In this document: positions 26,142 to 34,853 of the stretch, piece after piece
How positions within the stretch are numbered: position 1 is the stretch's first letter
How the letters are laid out: each line of letters opens with the position of its first letter
Assembly (NCBI GenBank): GCA_016219285.1
Contig: JACRNJ010000049.1
Location: 1-60,732 of the forward strand
Source: Deltaproteobacteria bacterium
GTDB taxonomy: Bacteria > Desulfobacterota > GWC2-55-46 > UBA9637
Length of the DNA stretch: 60,732 bases
Direction of reading: 5' to 3'
Position numbers and translations under genes: made by a program
The notes under the pieces: generated by a model
What the model was told of the DNA's origin: nothing
The model's input: the letters and a program-made list of their open reading frames with translations, nothing else
Databases searched by the model: none

Positions 26142-26230
26142 TTTGAGATTTACGAATTACGAATTACGATTTTAGTTTTATTGTTTTTGGATTTTAAATC
26201 GTAAATCCAAAATCTGAAATCGTAAATTTA
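26142..26230. repeat. Intergenic heptad element with complementary arms (pgpH-phoH)
   Basis: TTTGAGA, TTTACGA, ATTACGA, ATTACGA on the left and AAATCGT, AAATCCA, AAATCTG, AAATCGT, AAATTTA on the right (from 26196). Each arm has about four units and the arms are reverse complementary, a large hairpin in the pgpH-phoH gap. Confidence 0.75.
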
Positions 26231-27226
26231 TTTCTCCCCACCTTCTGTCTCCTCTTTCTTCCTCCCCCTTCCCTCATACGCCTTTATCACCTCTTGAACC
26301 AACGGATGCCTCACAACATCCTTTTCAGTAAAATAGGCAAAACCTATGCCTTCAACACCTTGCAGTATCTTCTGGACCTCCACCAGACCGGACGGTTTTG
26401 CAAACGGCAGGTCTATCTGTGTAATATCTCCTGTTATAACAGCCTTTGAACTAAACCCCAGCCGTGTCAAAAACATCTTCATCTGTTCGGATGTTGTATT
26501 TTGGGCCTCATCCATTATTACAAAAGAATCGTTTAATGTCCTGCCTCGCATGAATGCAAGCGGAGCAACCTCTATAGCGCCTCTCTCAATCAGCTTTTCT
26601 GCCCGTTCAAAATCAATCATGTCATGGAGTGCATCATATAATGGCCTCAGATATGGGTCAACCTTCGCAGCCAAATCGCCTGGCAAAAATCCAAGTTTTT
26701 CTCCTGCCTCTACCGCAGGCCTGGTAAGTATTATCCTGTCAACCTCTCTTTTAGATAATGCCGCAACTGCCATTGCCATAGCAAGATATGTCTTGCCAGT
26801 GCCTGCCGGCCCTATGCCGAAAACAATATCGTATTTTCTTATGGTGTCTATATACCTCTTTTGCGCATGGCTTTTGGGCGAAATAATCTTTTTCTTGAAC
26901 GATATATAGACAGTATCCGTGAATATGTCCGCAAGGTGAGTTTCTATATCTATCTCAATTGCCCTTATGGCATAGTCTATATCCGTTGGATGAAGTCCAT
27001 AGCCTTTTTGCAAAAGGTCTGTCAGTTCATTTAAAAGCCTTTCCGCAATATAAACCTTTTGAGCCTCTCCGTGGACTATCACCATATTGCCTCTGGTATC
27101 AAGCTTCACCCCAAGCTTTTTCTCCAAACGTTTCAGATTCTCGCCTGACTCGCCAAACAGGGCGACGGCTATGGCATTGTCCTCTATGGTAATGTGCTTA
27201 AATATTTTTTCTTCTATGTTCAACAT
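26228..27226 (-). CDS. phoH: PhoH-family ATPase
   Basis: A 332-residue protein: an N-terminal KH-like region (about 1-95), then a P-loop ATPase with Walker [12 protein letters not shown], the [16 protein letters not shown] motif and Walker [10 protein letters not shown]. PhoH proteins are nucleic-acid-related ATPases or helicases. Operon position upstream of pgpH-ybeY is common and suggests a link to RNA metabolism and ribosome maturation with YbeY. Confidence 0.96.
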   Translation of the reverse strand: MLNIEEKIFKHITIEDNAIAVALFGESGENLKRLEKKLGVKLDTRGNMVIVHGEAQKVYIAERLLNELTDLLQKGYGLHPTDIDYAIRAIEIDIETHLADIFTDTVYISFKKKIISPKSHAQKRYIDTIRKYDIVFGIGPAGTGKTYLAMAMAVAALSKREVDRIILTRPAVEAGEKLGFLPGDLAAKVDPYLRPLYDALHDMIDFERAEKLIERGAIEVAPLAFMRGRTLNDSFVIMDEAQNTTSEQMKMFLTRLGFSSKAVITGDITQIDLPFAKPSGLVEVQKILQGVEGIGFAYFTEKDVVRHPLVQEVIKAYEGRGRKKEETEGGEK

Positions 27227-27297
27227 ATAAAAAACTTTCAGGTTTCAAGCTGCAAATTGCAAGTAAAAAACCTGCATTTGCAGCTATGGTATCCGGT

Positions 27298-29034
27298 CTA
27301 CTTAAACTCCAATTCTCTAAACCACGCAATATCAATATCAGGAAATAGTTCATCCCTTTTTTGGCACATATCAAGGAAGTTTTTATCATTTACCGTAAGC
27401 TCAGTTCCTCCCCCTTTTACCTTGGCAATTTCAGCAAGCCTTTTGAAATCCTCATAATGTCGGACAATCCTTGCCTCTGCATAATCCTTGGCCGATAGAG
27501 TGCTTATGAGAAACTGCCAATCGGATGCCTCAAGGATGAGAAGCTCCCTCGCGGCCTGCTTGAGAATTTCCTGCAGCAGGACGTCATCTTTTTTGTCACC
27601 GTATTGCCTCGCCAACCTTATCATCTCTTTTTCTACCTCATATATATGCCTCCATGTCCACTGATTCGTATCATTAAACCATATCCAGTGATAACCACCC
27701 TCTCCCCACGAACCTTCCGGTATAGATATGACTTCAGTCGGCCTGCTTTTATTAAGATATTCACCGGCAGTTACCATGTCCACGCTTCCGTCAATATGGA
27801 TGGCCTTGATTACACTGTAGAGCCACTCAGGACCTTCAAACCACCAATGGCCAAATAACTCAGCATCGTAAGGAGATACCACTATGCCTGGTTCTTTATT
27901 GGTTTTGAGATGTTCCGTCAGATTTGCCTTGATGAGTTCTTTAAAATGGTCTGCCTGTGCGGAAATCTTTGCATAAGCAGCTTCAGGCACATATTTCTCT
28001 TTATCGGCAAGGTCGGCCTTTGCGCTTGTAACTCTCCAATATTTCATGCCTCCTGGAAATCTCTTCTTGTGAAAATCAAGATAGTTTCCGTCTCCAGGAT
28101 AGCCCCACTCACCGCTCCACACCTGAAGGCCTGTCTTTGGATCTCTTGTAAAAACCGCCACCGGCATCTTCCCCTCTGACGCAGAACCAACCCAGTATGT
28201 CTTATAAGGTGTCTTCTCAGTAGTTTCGGGCAGAGGCTTATACTGTTCTGAAAATCTTGACCAGAGATTCTGGAGTGCGTCAAACCTATCAAGATATACA
28301 CCTATTGCCTTTCCGCCTTTTAAGAGATGGGCATCTATAAAGAAATATTCAATATAATTCTCGCTTAAAAATTCTTCCACACCCTTCCTGTTATAAGGTT
28401 CTGTTTTATTGGCCGCATCAACCACCGGCGGCGACCATTTATATCCAGGCCTGTAGGCACATTCCGGAAGCCATATGCCCCTCGGTTGTTTTCCAAAATG
28501 CCTTTTATACGATGCCACCGCCTGCTTTATCTGGGCCTGTATGCTTATATCCTGCGAAAGCAGAGGAAAATACCCGTGGGTTGCGCCGCAGGTAATTATC
28601 TCTATATGCCCTTGATTCTGGAGGTCTGCAAAGGCCTTTACAATATTCTGCTCATATTTTTCAACAAAATCTTTATATATATTCCTGTAAAAATCCTTCC
28701 ACATTCTGGCGACCTTTGCGAAATCAGGCTGGCCGAGCGTCTCAAATTCTGCAATGTCTTTTCCGGCTGCCTCCAGCTTCTGACCGAGATATGTTTTAAA
28801 TTCTGCTTTAAAGGATTGGCTTGCAAGCATCTCTGTTAGAACAGGTGTAAGGCCTAAGGTCACCTTGGGGCTGATCCCCTCTGCAACTAAACGGTTAAAG
28901 ACATTCAAAAGCGGTATATAAGTCTCCGCTGCCGCCTCATTCAACCAGTCTGTTCCATGCGGCCATCTTCCGTGTGATAGGACATATGGAAGATGGGAGT
29001 GCAAAACAAAGGTAAATGAACCATTTTTTTTCAT
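27298..29034 (-). CDS. GH57 alpha-glucan enzyme, probably 1,4-alpha-glucan branching enzyme
   Basis: A 578-residue glycoside hydrolase family 57 protein with a C-terminal DUF1957-type helical domain. GH57 motifs visible: HSHLPY near the N-terminus, the nucleophile region LPECAYRPG, and the acid/base Asp in SPYDAELFGHWWFEGP. The motifs and length fit GH57 branching enzymes; an amylopullulanase-like role is less likely. The start is the ATG after GAGGAGG; an upstream TTG overlaps the ribosome-binding site. It implies glycogen-type storage polysaccharide. Confidence 0.9.
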   Translation of the reverse strand: MKKNGSFTFVLHSHLPYVLSHGRWPHGTDWLNEAAAETYIPLLNVFNRLVAEGISPKVTLGLTPVLTEMLASQSFKAEFKTYLGQKLEAAGKDIAEFETLGQPDFAKVARMWKDFYRNIYKDFVEKYEQNIVKAFADLQNQGHIEIITCGATHGYFPLLSQDISIQAQIKQAVASYKRHFGKQPRGIWLPECAYRPGYKWSPPVVDAANKTEPYNRKGVEEFLSENYIEYFFIDAHLLKGGKAIGVYLDRFDALQNLWSRFSEQYKPLPETTEKTPYKTYWVGSASEGKMPVAVFTRDPKTGLQVWSGEWGYPGDGNYLDFHKKRFPGGMKYWRVTSAKADLADKEKYVPEAAYAKISAQADHFKELIKANLTEHLKTNKEPGIVVSPYDAELFGHWWFEGPEWLYSVIKAIHIDGSVDMVTAGEYLNKSRPTEVISIPEGSWGEGGYHWIWFNDTNQWTWRHIYEVEKEMIRLARQYGDKKDDVLLQEILKQAARELLILEASDWQFLISTLSAKDYAEARIVRHYEDFKRLAEIAKVKGGGTELTVNDKNFLDMCQKRDELFPDIDIAWFRELEFK

Positions 29035-29163
29035 AGGCCTCCTCAATGCAGCGAACAGTTATCAGTGAACAGTAAACAAGGAAACAACGATTCTAAACTG
29101 CCAGCTGTTTTTAAAAACTATCACAAGGCTATAGCTTTTGCAATTTCAAATTTTAGCCATTTT

Positions 29164-30030
29164 TTAAATGTATGCACTCGCAGCAACTCTGTATTTTTTA
29201 ACAAAGCCAATCGGCTTGTAATTCATCTTGGCCTGCCTCATTCCTTCATCACCCAAATCCTGCTCTCTATTTATGAATTTATATTTATCCGGAAGCATGG
29301 CGGCAAAGCTCTGGTTCACAAATTGATATAATCCCTTATAACCGCCCACAGCCTTTTCAAAATGAATCACGAAACTTTTACCCCCTCCCAATTCTTCGCC
29401 CAATGTATAAGCTGCTGGTTTTCCATCCACATAGTAAATACCGCCGCACAACTGCAGCTCCTCTGCCTTTTCCAATGCCTCTTTAGCAGCAACATAATCA
29501 CCGTAATCTCCTTTTTCCTGTTTCCACATGTCCAAAACTGCCGCAGCGTCATTTATGTATTCTATCAAAAGAGGTTTGGCTTCATATGAATATCTGTTGA
29601 TAAAGGCATTGACCATATTTTTCTTTGTGTGAAATTTAGCACCATGCAGTTTTACTAATTCTTCCCTCAGATAAAGATAATCAAAGTTATTACGGTCTTC
29701 GGCAACAAAATACCCCATATCAGCAAGCGCAGATGCATGGCTTACTGAAACGCATTTCATAGAGACAAACTCATGAAAGAGCTTATCCAAAAAATATTTC
29801 TCCGGCAAATCAAATGGAAGCATAAAAAACTGGCTTCCATTATCGCTGCCGACAATCAAAAAAAGATTATCCCTTAATTTAGAAATCCTATAATTATGAG
29901 CCTCCCTGAAAAGATACAGGTTTGCAAAAGTAAATTCCGAGATTCCATTTTGAAGATTTTTTAAAAGAGGATGAATATCTCTCCTTTGCTCCATGTGAAA
30001 ACCAGAAAACTTTGGGTAGTCTGGAATCAT
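29164..30030 (-). CDS. DUF2156 (GNAT-fold) protein
   Basis: A 288-residue protein resembling the C-terminal domain of phosphatidylglycerol lysyltransferases (DUF2156). Typical stretches: DYLYLREELVKLHGAKFHTKKNMVNAF, split for brevity as DYLYLREEL and KFHTKKNMVN, then FVNQSFA and the final FINREQDLGDEGMRQAKMNY. There is no membrane domain, so it is a stand-alone cytoplasmic aminoacyl- or acyltransferase-like protein. The substrate is unknown. It lies downstream of DUF2905 and purQ on the same strand. Confidence 0.82.
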   Translation of the reverse strand: MIPDYPKFSGFHMEQRRDIHPLLKNLQNGISEFTFANLYLFREAHNYRISKLRDNLFLIVGSDNGSQFFMLPFDLPEKYFLDKLFHEFVSMKCVSVSHASALADMGYFVAEDRNNFDYLYLREELVKLHGAKFHTKKNMVNAFINRYSYEAKPLLIEYINDAAAVLDMWKQEKGDYGDYVAAKEALEKAEELQLCGGIYYVDGKPAAYTLGEELGGGKSFVIHFEKAVGGYKGLYQFVNQSFAAMLPDKYKFINREQDLGDEGMRQAKMNYKPIGFVKKYRVAASAYI

Positions 30031-30126
30031 ATCTTCTCTCTATTTCTATCAGGCAAAGTCAAAACCCGCAGCGACACCGCTGACGGCAACCCAACCAAAT
30101 GGCGAGACATTTATTTTACAGAACAG

Positions 30127-30348
30127 TCATTTCTTTAGAAGATAAAATATAAGGCTCAGTATAAGACTTATAATAATAGAGGTGGCAAGTGGAAAGTAGA
30201 ATGTAAAATTCTCTTTTTTTATATATATGTCTCCTGGAAGGCGGCCTAACCATTTAAAACTTCCGCCTAAACTTAAAAACACACCGATCCCTAATAAAAA
30301 CAAACCTGCTATTATCAAAAACCTTGCCAACCCTGAAAACTCATTCAT
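30127..30348 (-). CDS. DUF2905 small membrane protein
   Basis: A 73-residue protein with two hydrophobic helices (about 8-30 and 50-70) separated by GRLPGDIYIKKENFTFYFPL, the hallmark of DUF2905. It is an inner-membrane protein of unknown function, widespread in bacteria. Confidence 0.85.
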   Translation of the reverse strand: MNEFSGLARFLIIAGLFLLGIGVFLSLGGSFKWLGRLPGDIYIKKENFTFYFPLATSIIISLILSLIFYLLKK

Positions 30349-30387
30349 ACATAGCGCTCTTTAAAACAATCCAGCCGCATTTTTAGG

Positions 30388-30492
30388 CTATAGGCAGCGA
30401 CATAAATTTGTAGTCTGCCGATTTATCGGCTATTTTAAAATACGCCCATAAATGGGCAAACTACATCTACTTACTTTTGTCGTCCGCTATAG
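30388..30492. mobile_element. MITE-like element, copy 2
   Basis: Starts CTATAGGCAGCGACA and ends TGTCGTCCGCTATAG: imperfect inverted ends, 105 bases, no ORF. It has the same blocks as 18629-18781 without the central extra piece. It lies in the gap between purQ and the DUF2905 gene. Confidence 0.8.
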
Positions 30493-30503
30493 ATTATAAG
30501 ATT

Positions 30504-31211
30504 TCATCTACAGCCTATAGCTTCTTGACTGTTTTTAATAATCCCATCAAAAATCATTCTTCCATCCTCTCCTCCAAGGATAGATTCGCACACCCTTTCA
30601 GGATGCGGCATGGCGCCTAAGACATTTCCAGTTTTATTGATGATGGCTGCAATATTATTGACGGAGCCGTTAGGGTTGGCATGTTCTGTGATTTTGCCGT
30701 CTTTGTCAGAATATCTGAATACTATCTGATTATTATCCTCCAATCTTTTAATCGTATCTCTATCTGCAAAATAATTCCCATCCGCATGGGCAATGGGAAT
30801 GTTAAGCACCTGGTTTTTTTGATATGCCTTTGTAAAGACAGTCTGGTTATTCTCCACCCTTATATTAACATTTTTGCAGATAAATTTGAGTGTCTTGTTT
30901 CTCATCAAAACACCAGGCAAAAGCCCTGCTTCGGTCAATATCTGAAAACCATTGCAGATGCCCATAACAAGGCCGCCATTTTTTGCAAATGCGGCGACTT
31001 CTTGCATAACCGGCGAAAATCTGGCAATGGCGCCGGTCCTTAAATAGTCGCCATAAGAAAATCCGCCCGGCAGAATAATGCAGTCAAACCCCTTGAGGCT
31101 TGTCTCCTTATGCCAGATGTATTCTGCGTTTTGGCCAAACACATGCTTTACCGCATGATAACAATCATGGTCGCAGTTGGAACCTGGAAATACTATAATG
31201 CCGAATTTCAT
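30504..31211 (-). CDS. purQ: Phosphoribosylformylglycinamidine synthase subunit PurQ
   Basis: A 235-residue class I glutamine amidotransferase: [11 protein letters not shown] at the N-terminus, nucleophile Cys in GICNGFQIL, and the catalytic His/Glu in MPHPERVCE. It supplies ammonia to PurL in step 4 of purine synthesis. purS lies immediately upstream with an inverted repeat in the 82-base gap. purL is not in the window. Confidence 0.97.
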   Translation of the reverse strand: MKFGIIVFPGSNCDHDCYHAVKHVFGQNAEYIWHKETSLKGFDCIILPGGFSYGDYLRTGAIARFSPVMQEVAAFAKNGGLVMGICNGFQILTEAGLLPGVLMRNKTLKFICKNVNIRVENNQTVFTKAYQKNQVLNIPIAHADGNYFADRDTIKRLEDNNQIVFRYSDKDGKITEHANPNGSVNNIAAIINKTGNVLGAMPHPERVCESILGGEDGRMIFDGIIKNSQEAIGCR

Positions 31212-31293
31212 AAAAATACAGTCTCCCAGCCTAAAAGTCTAATAGCCTGCAAGTTTAACAACTAAAACTCTTAGGCTTGTAGGCTAACAACTT
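31212..31293. repeat. Inverted repeat array between purS and purQ
   Basis: CCTAAAAGTCTAATAGCCTGCAAG on the left (written as CCTAAAAGTC, TAATAGCCTGCAAG) has its approximate complement CTTGTAGGCT and AACTTTTAGAC on the right. Short periodic units in two complementary arms, as in the other array elements. Confidence 0.5.
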
Positions 31294-31533
31294 TTAGACT
31301 ATTTCTATTCTGTAATCCTCAACAACGGTATTAGCCAAAAGTTTTTCGCACATCTCCTTGACCCTTTTCTCCCCGTCTTTTTGAGACGCGCCGTCAAGTT
31401 CAATCTCGATGAATTTGCCGATGCGCAAACCTTTGACCTCTTTATATCCCATGGTCTCAAGCGCATTGGCCACAGCCTTTCCCTGGGGATCAAGCACCCC
31501 TTTTTTTAATGTTACATAAACCTTTGCCTTCAT
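31294..31533 (-). CDS. purS: Phosphoribosylformylglycinamidine synthase subunit PurS
   Basis: A 79-residue PurS of normal length: [40 protein letters not shown]. It bridges PurL and PurQ. Its ATG overlaps the stop of the chimeric pseudogene upstream (ATGA), so the chimera now provides the upstream end of the pur transcript here. Confidence 0.97.
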   Translation of the reverse strand: MKAKVYVTLKKGVLDPQGKAVANALETMGYKEVKGLRIGKFIEIELDGASQKDGEKRVKEMCEKLLANTVVEDYRIEIV

Positions 31534-31900
31534 GATATCTCCTTTAAATCATCATGAACTACTTTCCCACTCACAATGGTCTTAGAAACCCTTCCCTTCA
31601 TCTTCCATCCGTCAAACGGCGTATTCATGCTCTTTGATTTTAACTTTTTGGCATTCACAACCCATTCCTTGTTCAAATCAACAATGGTTATATCCGCATC
31701 AGCGCCTACCTTCAAAGTCCCTTTCTCCTTTAACGCATAACCTACACATCCTGTGCCACCAAAGGTATCAAGGGCGGTATGAAAATCTAAATTCTTAATA
31801 GCACCCCAAATCCAATCCACTATCTTGAACTTGCTGCCCTGAAAGCTGGTAGAAGGGAAATATGGGGCATGTTCTATCTTTTTAGGAAAATATGGGAAGT
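31530..31900 (-). pseudogene. Chimeric remnant: DNA adenine methylase N-terminus fused to dihydroorotase C-terminus
   Basis: The open frame begins near 31900 and reads [18 protein letters not shown] and [16 protein letters not shown], the start and AdoMet-binding motif of a D12-type DNA adenine methylase. It then switches within one frame to [20 protein letters not shown], the C-terminal ~60 residues of dihydroorotase, near-identical in pattern to the intact PyrC at 33483-34793. It has neither methylase catalytic motif nor DHOase metal site. It marks a recombination scar next to purS. Confidence 0.75.
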
Positions 31901-32338
31901 ATCCCTTATATTCCTTAATCTATCGTGTGTTCCTTCCAACCCATCAATGCTTATTTGATAACGTGTTACGCCGGCCTCTTTTAATTTCTTAGCCATACCA
32001 TAGTCTAAATGGTTTGGATTGCCTAAAATCCCTATTACTATTCCCCTTTCTCTGACATAGGATATAAGTTCAAAAATATCCTTTCTTGTTAATGGGTCTC
32101 CGCCTGTAAAGCTAATCCACGTTGGCATCCCCCAACGATCAAACGTGTTGCTGAAGTCATCTATGATTTTACAACCTTCTTCAAAGCTTAATTCGTTTTT
32201 GAGTTCGCTTTTATAAGTTGGACTTTCGTAAAGATAGCAATGCTTGCAATCCTGCTCACACTTTGCAGTAACATGCCATTGCAAGGTAAAATGAGATTTT
32301 CCTCTATTTCTATCCTTTCCATTTGTATTTACAGCCAA
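31874..32338 (-). pseudogene. Truncated radical SAM protein
   Basis: A 154-residue fragment: the radical SAM cluster motif CEQDCKHC (CxxxCxxC) near residue 30, then SFTGGDPLTRKDIFELI and [14 protein letters not shown]. It breaks off at the point where the family continues and ends shortly after in unrelated sequence joined to the methylase fragment. Full-length family members have a C-terminal half, often a SPASM domain. The leader resembles peptide-maturase or heme-modifying types, but substrate cannot be told. Confidence 0.75.
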
Positions 32339-32366
32339 TTTAATACCTCCATTCCGTTTTTAAAAC

Positions 32367-32580
32367 TTATAGGACGGAATTGCGCCTAACTCGTTCACAA
32401 TACCCAAATCCCGATTTAGAAATTAGTGGAAATATGGAACGGTCATGGTGGATTTCTACTTTATGTCCTGCACGATACCTTGTAATATTTCCCCCGCACT
32501 GCGCCTTTCATTTTGGAGAAATCATATTCCTCTTTCATGTTGTCTTTCTTTGATATGCCCATAGAAACTACTTTCTTCAT
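32367..32580 (-). pseudogene. Frameshifted small antitoxin-like protein
   Basis: From the ATG at 32580 the frame reads KEEYDFSKMKGAVRGKYYK and then soon stops. A one-base shift continues YRAGHKVEIHHD to a TAA at 32367-32369. The joined sequence matches the small EYDFSKMK..RGKYY proteins often paired with toxins. One frameshift separates the halves. Confidence 0.6.
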
Positions 32581-32585
32581 AAAAA

Positions 32586-32921
32586 TCAATCAATTATTTT
32601 AACAATAGACTCTTTTATCTGTCCAAAAACTTTATTAGAAACCTTGCCAAATTTTTTAATAATGATATTTTTGTTAAGAGCATATATCTTATCAGGGCGG
32701 ATAAGACTTGGCACCTTTAGGCTGCCTTCTTCAAGACTGCTATTATCAATGGGAATTGAAAATTTAACTTGTTCGAGATTTGAGGTAATGGCAACTACAA
32801 CAACATCTTCAAAGATGCTGTTATATTGATTGTTTGAGACTATAACAACAGGTCTTTTCTTATGGCTGCTTAAATCAGTATATGGGATAGGGATAAGGAC
32901 AATATCTCTCTGGCTATACAT
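32586..32921 (-). CDS. MazF/PemK-family toxin
   Basis: A 111-residue protein: QRDIVLIPIPYTDLSSHKKRPVVIVS (begins QRDIVLIPIPYTD) and VVVVAITSN, then SLIRPDKIYAL and the helical tail typical of the PemK/MazF endoribonuclease fold. It would cleave mRNA when freed from its antitoxin. Its start overlaps the antitoxin stop by eight bases, the normal antitoxin-first order. Confidence 0.88.
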   Translation of the reverse strand: MYSQRDIVLIPIPYTDLSSHKKRPVVIVSNNQYNSIFEDVVVVAITSNLEQVKFSIPIDNSSLEEGSLKVPSLIRPDKIYALNKNIIIKKFGKVSNKVFGQIKESIVKIID

Positions 32922-33114
32922 TATTCCAAACCTCGTTGTCTATAGAATTATCCCAAAATTTCAAACTGCTTTCTGATGCCTCCATAAGGTTAATATCTTC
33001 TTCATCTTCAGGAAAGATAATAACCTCAACCTTTTGCCCTTTTCTTAAAGGTATTTTTGGTATTTCTACAATTCCATTTTCTTTAACCACAGAATGATAT
33101 TTAAACGCCTGCAT
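32914..33114 (-). CDS. Antitoxin partner of the MazF/PemK toxin
   Basis: A 66-residue protein. The N-terminal half (VKENGIVEIPKIPLRKGQ) looks like a short beta-rich DNA-binding domain of the AbrB/DUF104 kind. The acidic C-terminal half (EDEEDINLMEASESSLKFWD) is a typical toxin-neutralising tail. AGGAGG precedes the ATG. It overlaps the toxin gene, so the pair looks intact. Confidence 0.75.
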   Translation of the reverse strand: MQAFKYHSVVKENGIVEIPKIPLRKGQKVEVIIFPEDEEDINLMEASESSLKFWDNSIDNEVWNNV

Positions 33115-33177
33115 ATAATTTACCTCCTCCTATAAATTGTTGGGTTAAAAAACATAACCCAACCTGCTTCGAACATA

Positions 33178-33258
33178 TCACTGGCAACCCTTTGCAATAT
33201 AGCCGCCTATACCCTCAAGGTCTTGCTGGGCTGTTATTGACCAATTGACTGCGCCCAC
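33178..33258 (-). pseudogene. Remnant of a RelE/ParE toxin N-terminus
   Basis: From a GTG at 33258 the frame gives VNWSITAQQDLEGIGGYIAKG, 26 residues ending in TGA. The WS..AQQDLE.I..YIA pattern is the first helix-loop of RelE/ParE toxins; the rest of the domain is absent. It overlaps the end of the antitoxin relic in another frame. Confidence 0.55.
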
Positions 33259-33431
33259 TTCGCCATCCTTTTTCGCACCTCTTCCTGACTCATAACCCTG
33301 CCTTCCTCAATATCTTTCAAACCCTTCTCCACTTTCTACCTGAAATAAAGTTCCGCCATAATGTCTGTAAAGGTGCATTCTTCTGGCAAGTCCCGAATGA
33401 GTTTAATGGCTTCTTCTTTTACTATTGTCAT
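33234..33431 (-). pseudogene. Antitoxin gene with an in-frame stop
   Basis: From the ATG at 33431 (good AGGAGG upstream) it reads EEAIKLIRDLPEECTFTDIM..LYFR, then TAG at 33338-33336. The same frame continues KVEKGLKDIEEGRVMSQEEV..RMAKWAQ to TAA at 33234. CAG to TAG would explain it. The whole matches small antitoxins paired with RelE/ParE, whose remnant lies just downstream. The upstream 31 codons could still be made. Confidence 0.7.
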
Positions 33432-33482
33432 ATAAACCTCCTATAAAGAGCCTGTTTTTACATAATGAAAATCTCAAGCAGC

Positions 33483-34793
33483 TTACCACTCATAAACCAC
33501 TTTCCCTCTTACAATTGTCTTTACAACCCTTCCCTTCATCTTCCATCCGTCAAACGGCGTATTCCTGCTCTTTGATTTTAAGTTTTTGGCATCCACAACC
33601 CATTCTTTATTTAAGTCAATAACTGTTATGTCGGCGTCAGCCCCCACCCTTAACTTCCCTTTGCCACCAAGCCTTAGCAGTTTTGCCGGATTGGCAGATA
33701 ATTTTTCAATTAAAGCGCTTAATGAAATTACGCCTTCAGAAACAAGTCTTAATAACAACGGCAGCGCAGTCTCCAAACCAACAATCCCATTAGCCGCATT
33801 ATCGAATTCAACATCTTTTTCATCAATGCTCTGCGGGGCATGGTCGGTTACGACCGCATCTATTGTACCATCCTGTAAACCAATTTTTATTGCATCAATG
33901 TCATCTTTGGTCCTAAGCGGCGGGTTCATCTTTGTGTTTGTATTGTATCCTACAACAGCCTCATCTGTTAATGTGAAATGATGTGGTGTAACCTCTGCTG
34001 TAACATTTACACCCCTTTGTTTTGCATTCCTCACAAGTTCGACCGCGCCCTTTGTAGATATGTGTGCGATATGAAGTCTTGCGCCTGTAAGTTCTGCCAG
34101 CGCAATATCCCTTGCCACCATAATATCTTCTTTGGCATTTGGTATTCCCTTGAGGCCGAGTTTTGTTGATATAAGACCTTCATTCATAACACCATCTGCT
34201 GCAAGCCCAATATCTTCGGAGTGGCTTATAACCAAAAGGCCAAAAGGTTTGGCGTATTCCAATGCCAATCTCATAAGAGCGCTGCTGATAACAGGTCTCC
34301 CATCATCTGAGATTGCAACACATCCTGCCTCTTTTAACTCACCTATCTCTGCAAGCATCTCTCCTTTCAATTCTTTGCTTATTGCACCCACAGGAAAAAC
34401 CTTCACAACGGCCTCTTCCGCAGCTTTTTTAAGTATGTATCTTGTAACAGAGGCATTGTCGTTTACAGGGTTTGTATTTGCCATGCATGCAACAGATGTA
34501 AAACCGCCTGCTGCTGCCGCCATTGTGCCTGTTTGAATTGTCTCTTTATATTCATAGCCGGGTTCCCTCAAATGTGTATGCATGTCAATAAAACCAGGGC
34601 AGACGATAAGACCGGCTGCATCTATGATATCCCAGTCATCAGACTGGGGGCCGGAGTCTGGGGTCTGAACATGTGGTTTTACAGCAGCGATTTTGCCTCC
34701 AACTGCATAGACATTAAATATCCCATCAATGCCGCTTGCAGGGTCAATTACCCTTCCACCTTTGATTAAAAGTCTTTTCAAACTACCTCCCAA
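33483..34793 (-). CDS. pyrC: Dihydroorotase
   Basis: A 436-residue class I dihydroorotase: metal site [41 protein letters not shown] and the catalytic [12 protein letters not shown]. It closes carbamoyl-aspartate to dihydroorotate. Near residue 45 a stretch ([11 protein letters not shown]) is coded by four heptads and looks inserted. Second gene after pyrB in a pyrR-pyrB-pyrC operon. The C-terminal ~60 residues are duplicated in the chimera at 31530. Confidence 0.97.
   Translation of the reverse strand: MGGSLKRLLIKGGRVIDPASGIDGIFNVYAVGGKIAAVKPHVQTPDSGPQSDDWDIIDAAGLIVCPGFIDMHTHLREPGYEYKETIQTGTMAAAAGGFTSVACMANTNPVNDNASVTRYILKKAAEEAVVKVFPVGAISKELKGEMLAEIGELKEAGCVAISDDGRPVISSALMRLALEYAKPFGLLVISHSEDIGLAADGVMNEGLISTKLGLKGIPNAKEDIMVARDIALAELTGARLHIAHISTKGAVELVRNAKQRGVNVTAEVTPHHFTLTDEAVVGYNTNTKMNPPLRTKDDIDAIKIGLQDGTIDAVVTDHAPQSIDEKDVEFDNAANGIVGLETALPLLLRLVSEGVISLSALIEKLSANPAKLLRLGGKGKLRVGADADITVIDLNKEWVVDAKNLKSKSRNTPFDGWKMKGRVVKTIVRGKVVYEW
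34641..34668 (-). repeat. In-frame heptad element in pyrC
   Basis: Plus-strand units AGACTGG, GGGCCGG, AGTCTGG, GGTCTGA: four consecutive related heptads in the N-terminal beta-sandwich region. Confidence 0.65.
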
Positions 34794-34797
34794 TCTG

Positions 34798-34850
34798 ATT
34801 TTTGATTTGAGAATTTTAAATCGTAATTCGTAATTCGTAAATCGTAATTA
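34798..34850. repeat. Heptad array, intergenic (pyrC-pyrB)
   Basis: Seven consecutive heptads: ATTTTTG, ATTTGAG, AATTTTA, AATCGTA, ATTCGTA, ATTCGTA, AATCGTA. The units converge on ATTCGTA, as in the pgpH-phoH gap array (TTTACGA/ATTACGA is nearly its complement). Confidence 0.8.
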
Positions 34851-34853
34851 CCT

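Noticed and set aside
30031-30126. Possible riboswitch in the DUF2905-DUF2156 gap
   Set aside because: A small GC-rich stretch (GACACCGCTGACGGC) hints at structure but matches no riboswitch core that I recognise.
31530-31820. Annotating the 96-codon frame as a second dihydroorotase
   Set aside because: Only the C-terminal ~60 residues match; the metal-binding barrel is absent and the start is methylase-like sequence.
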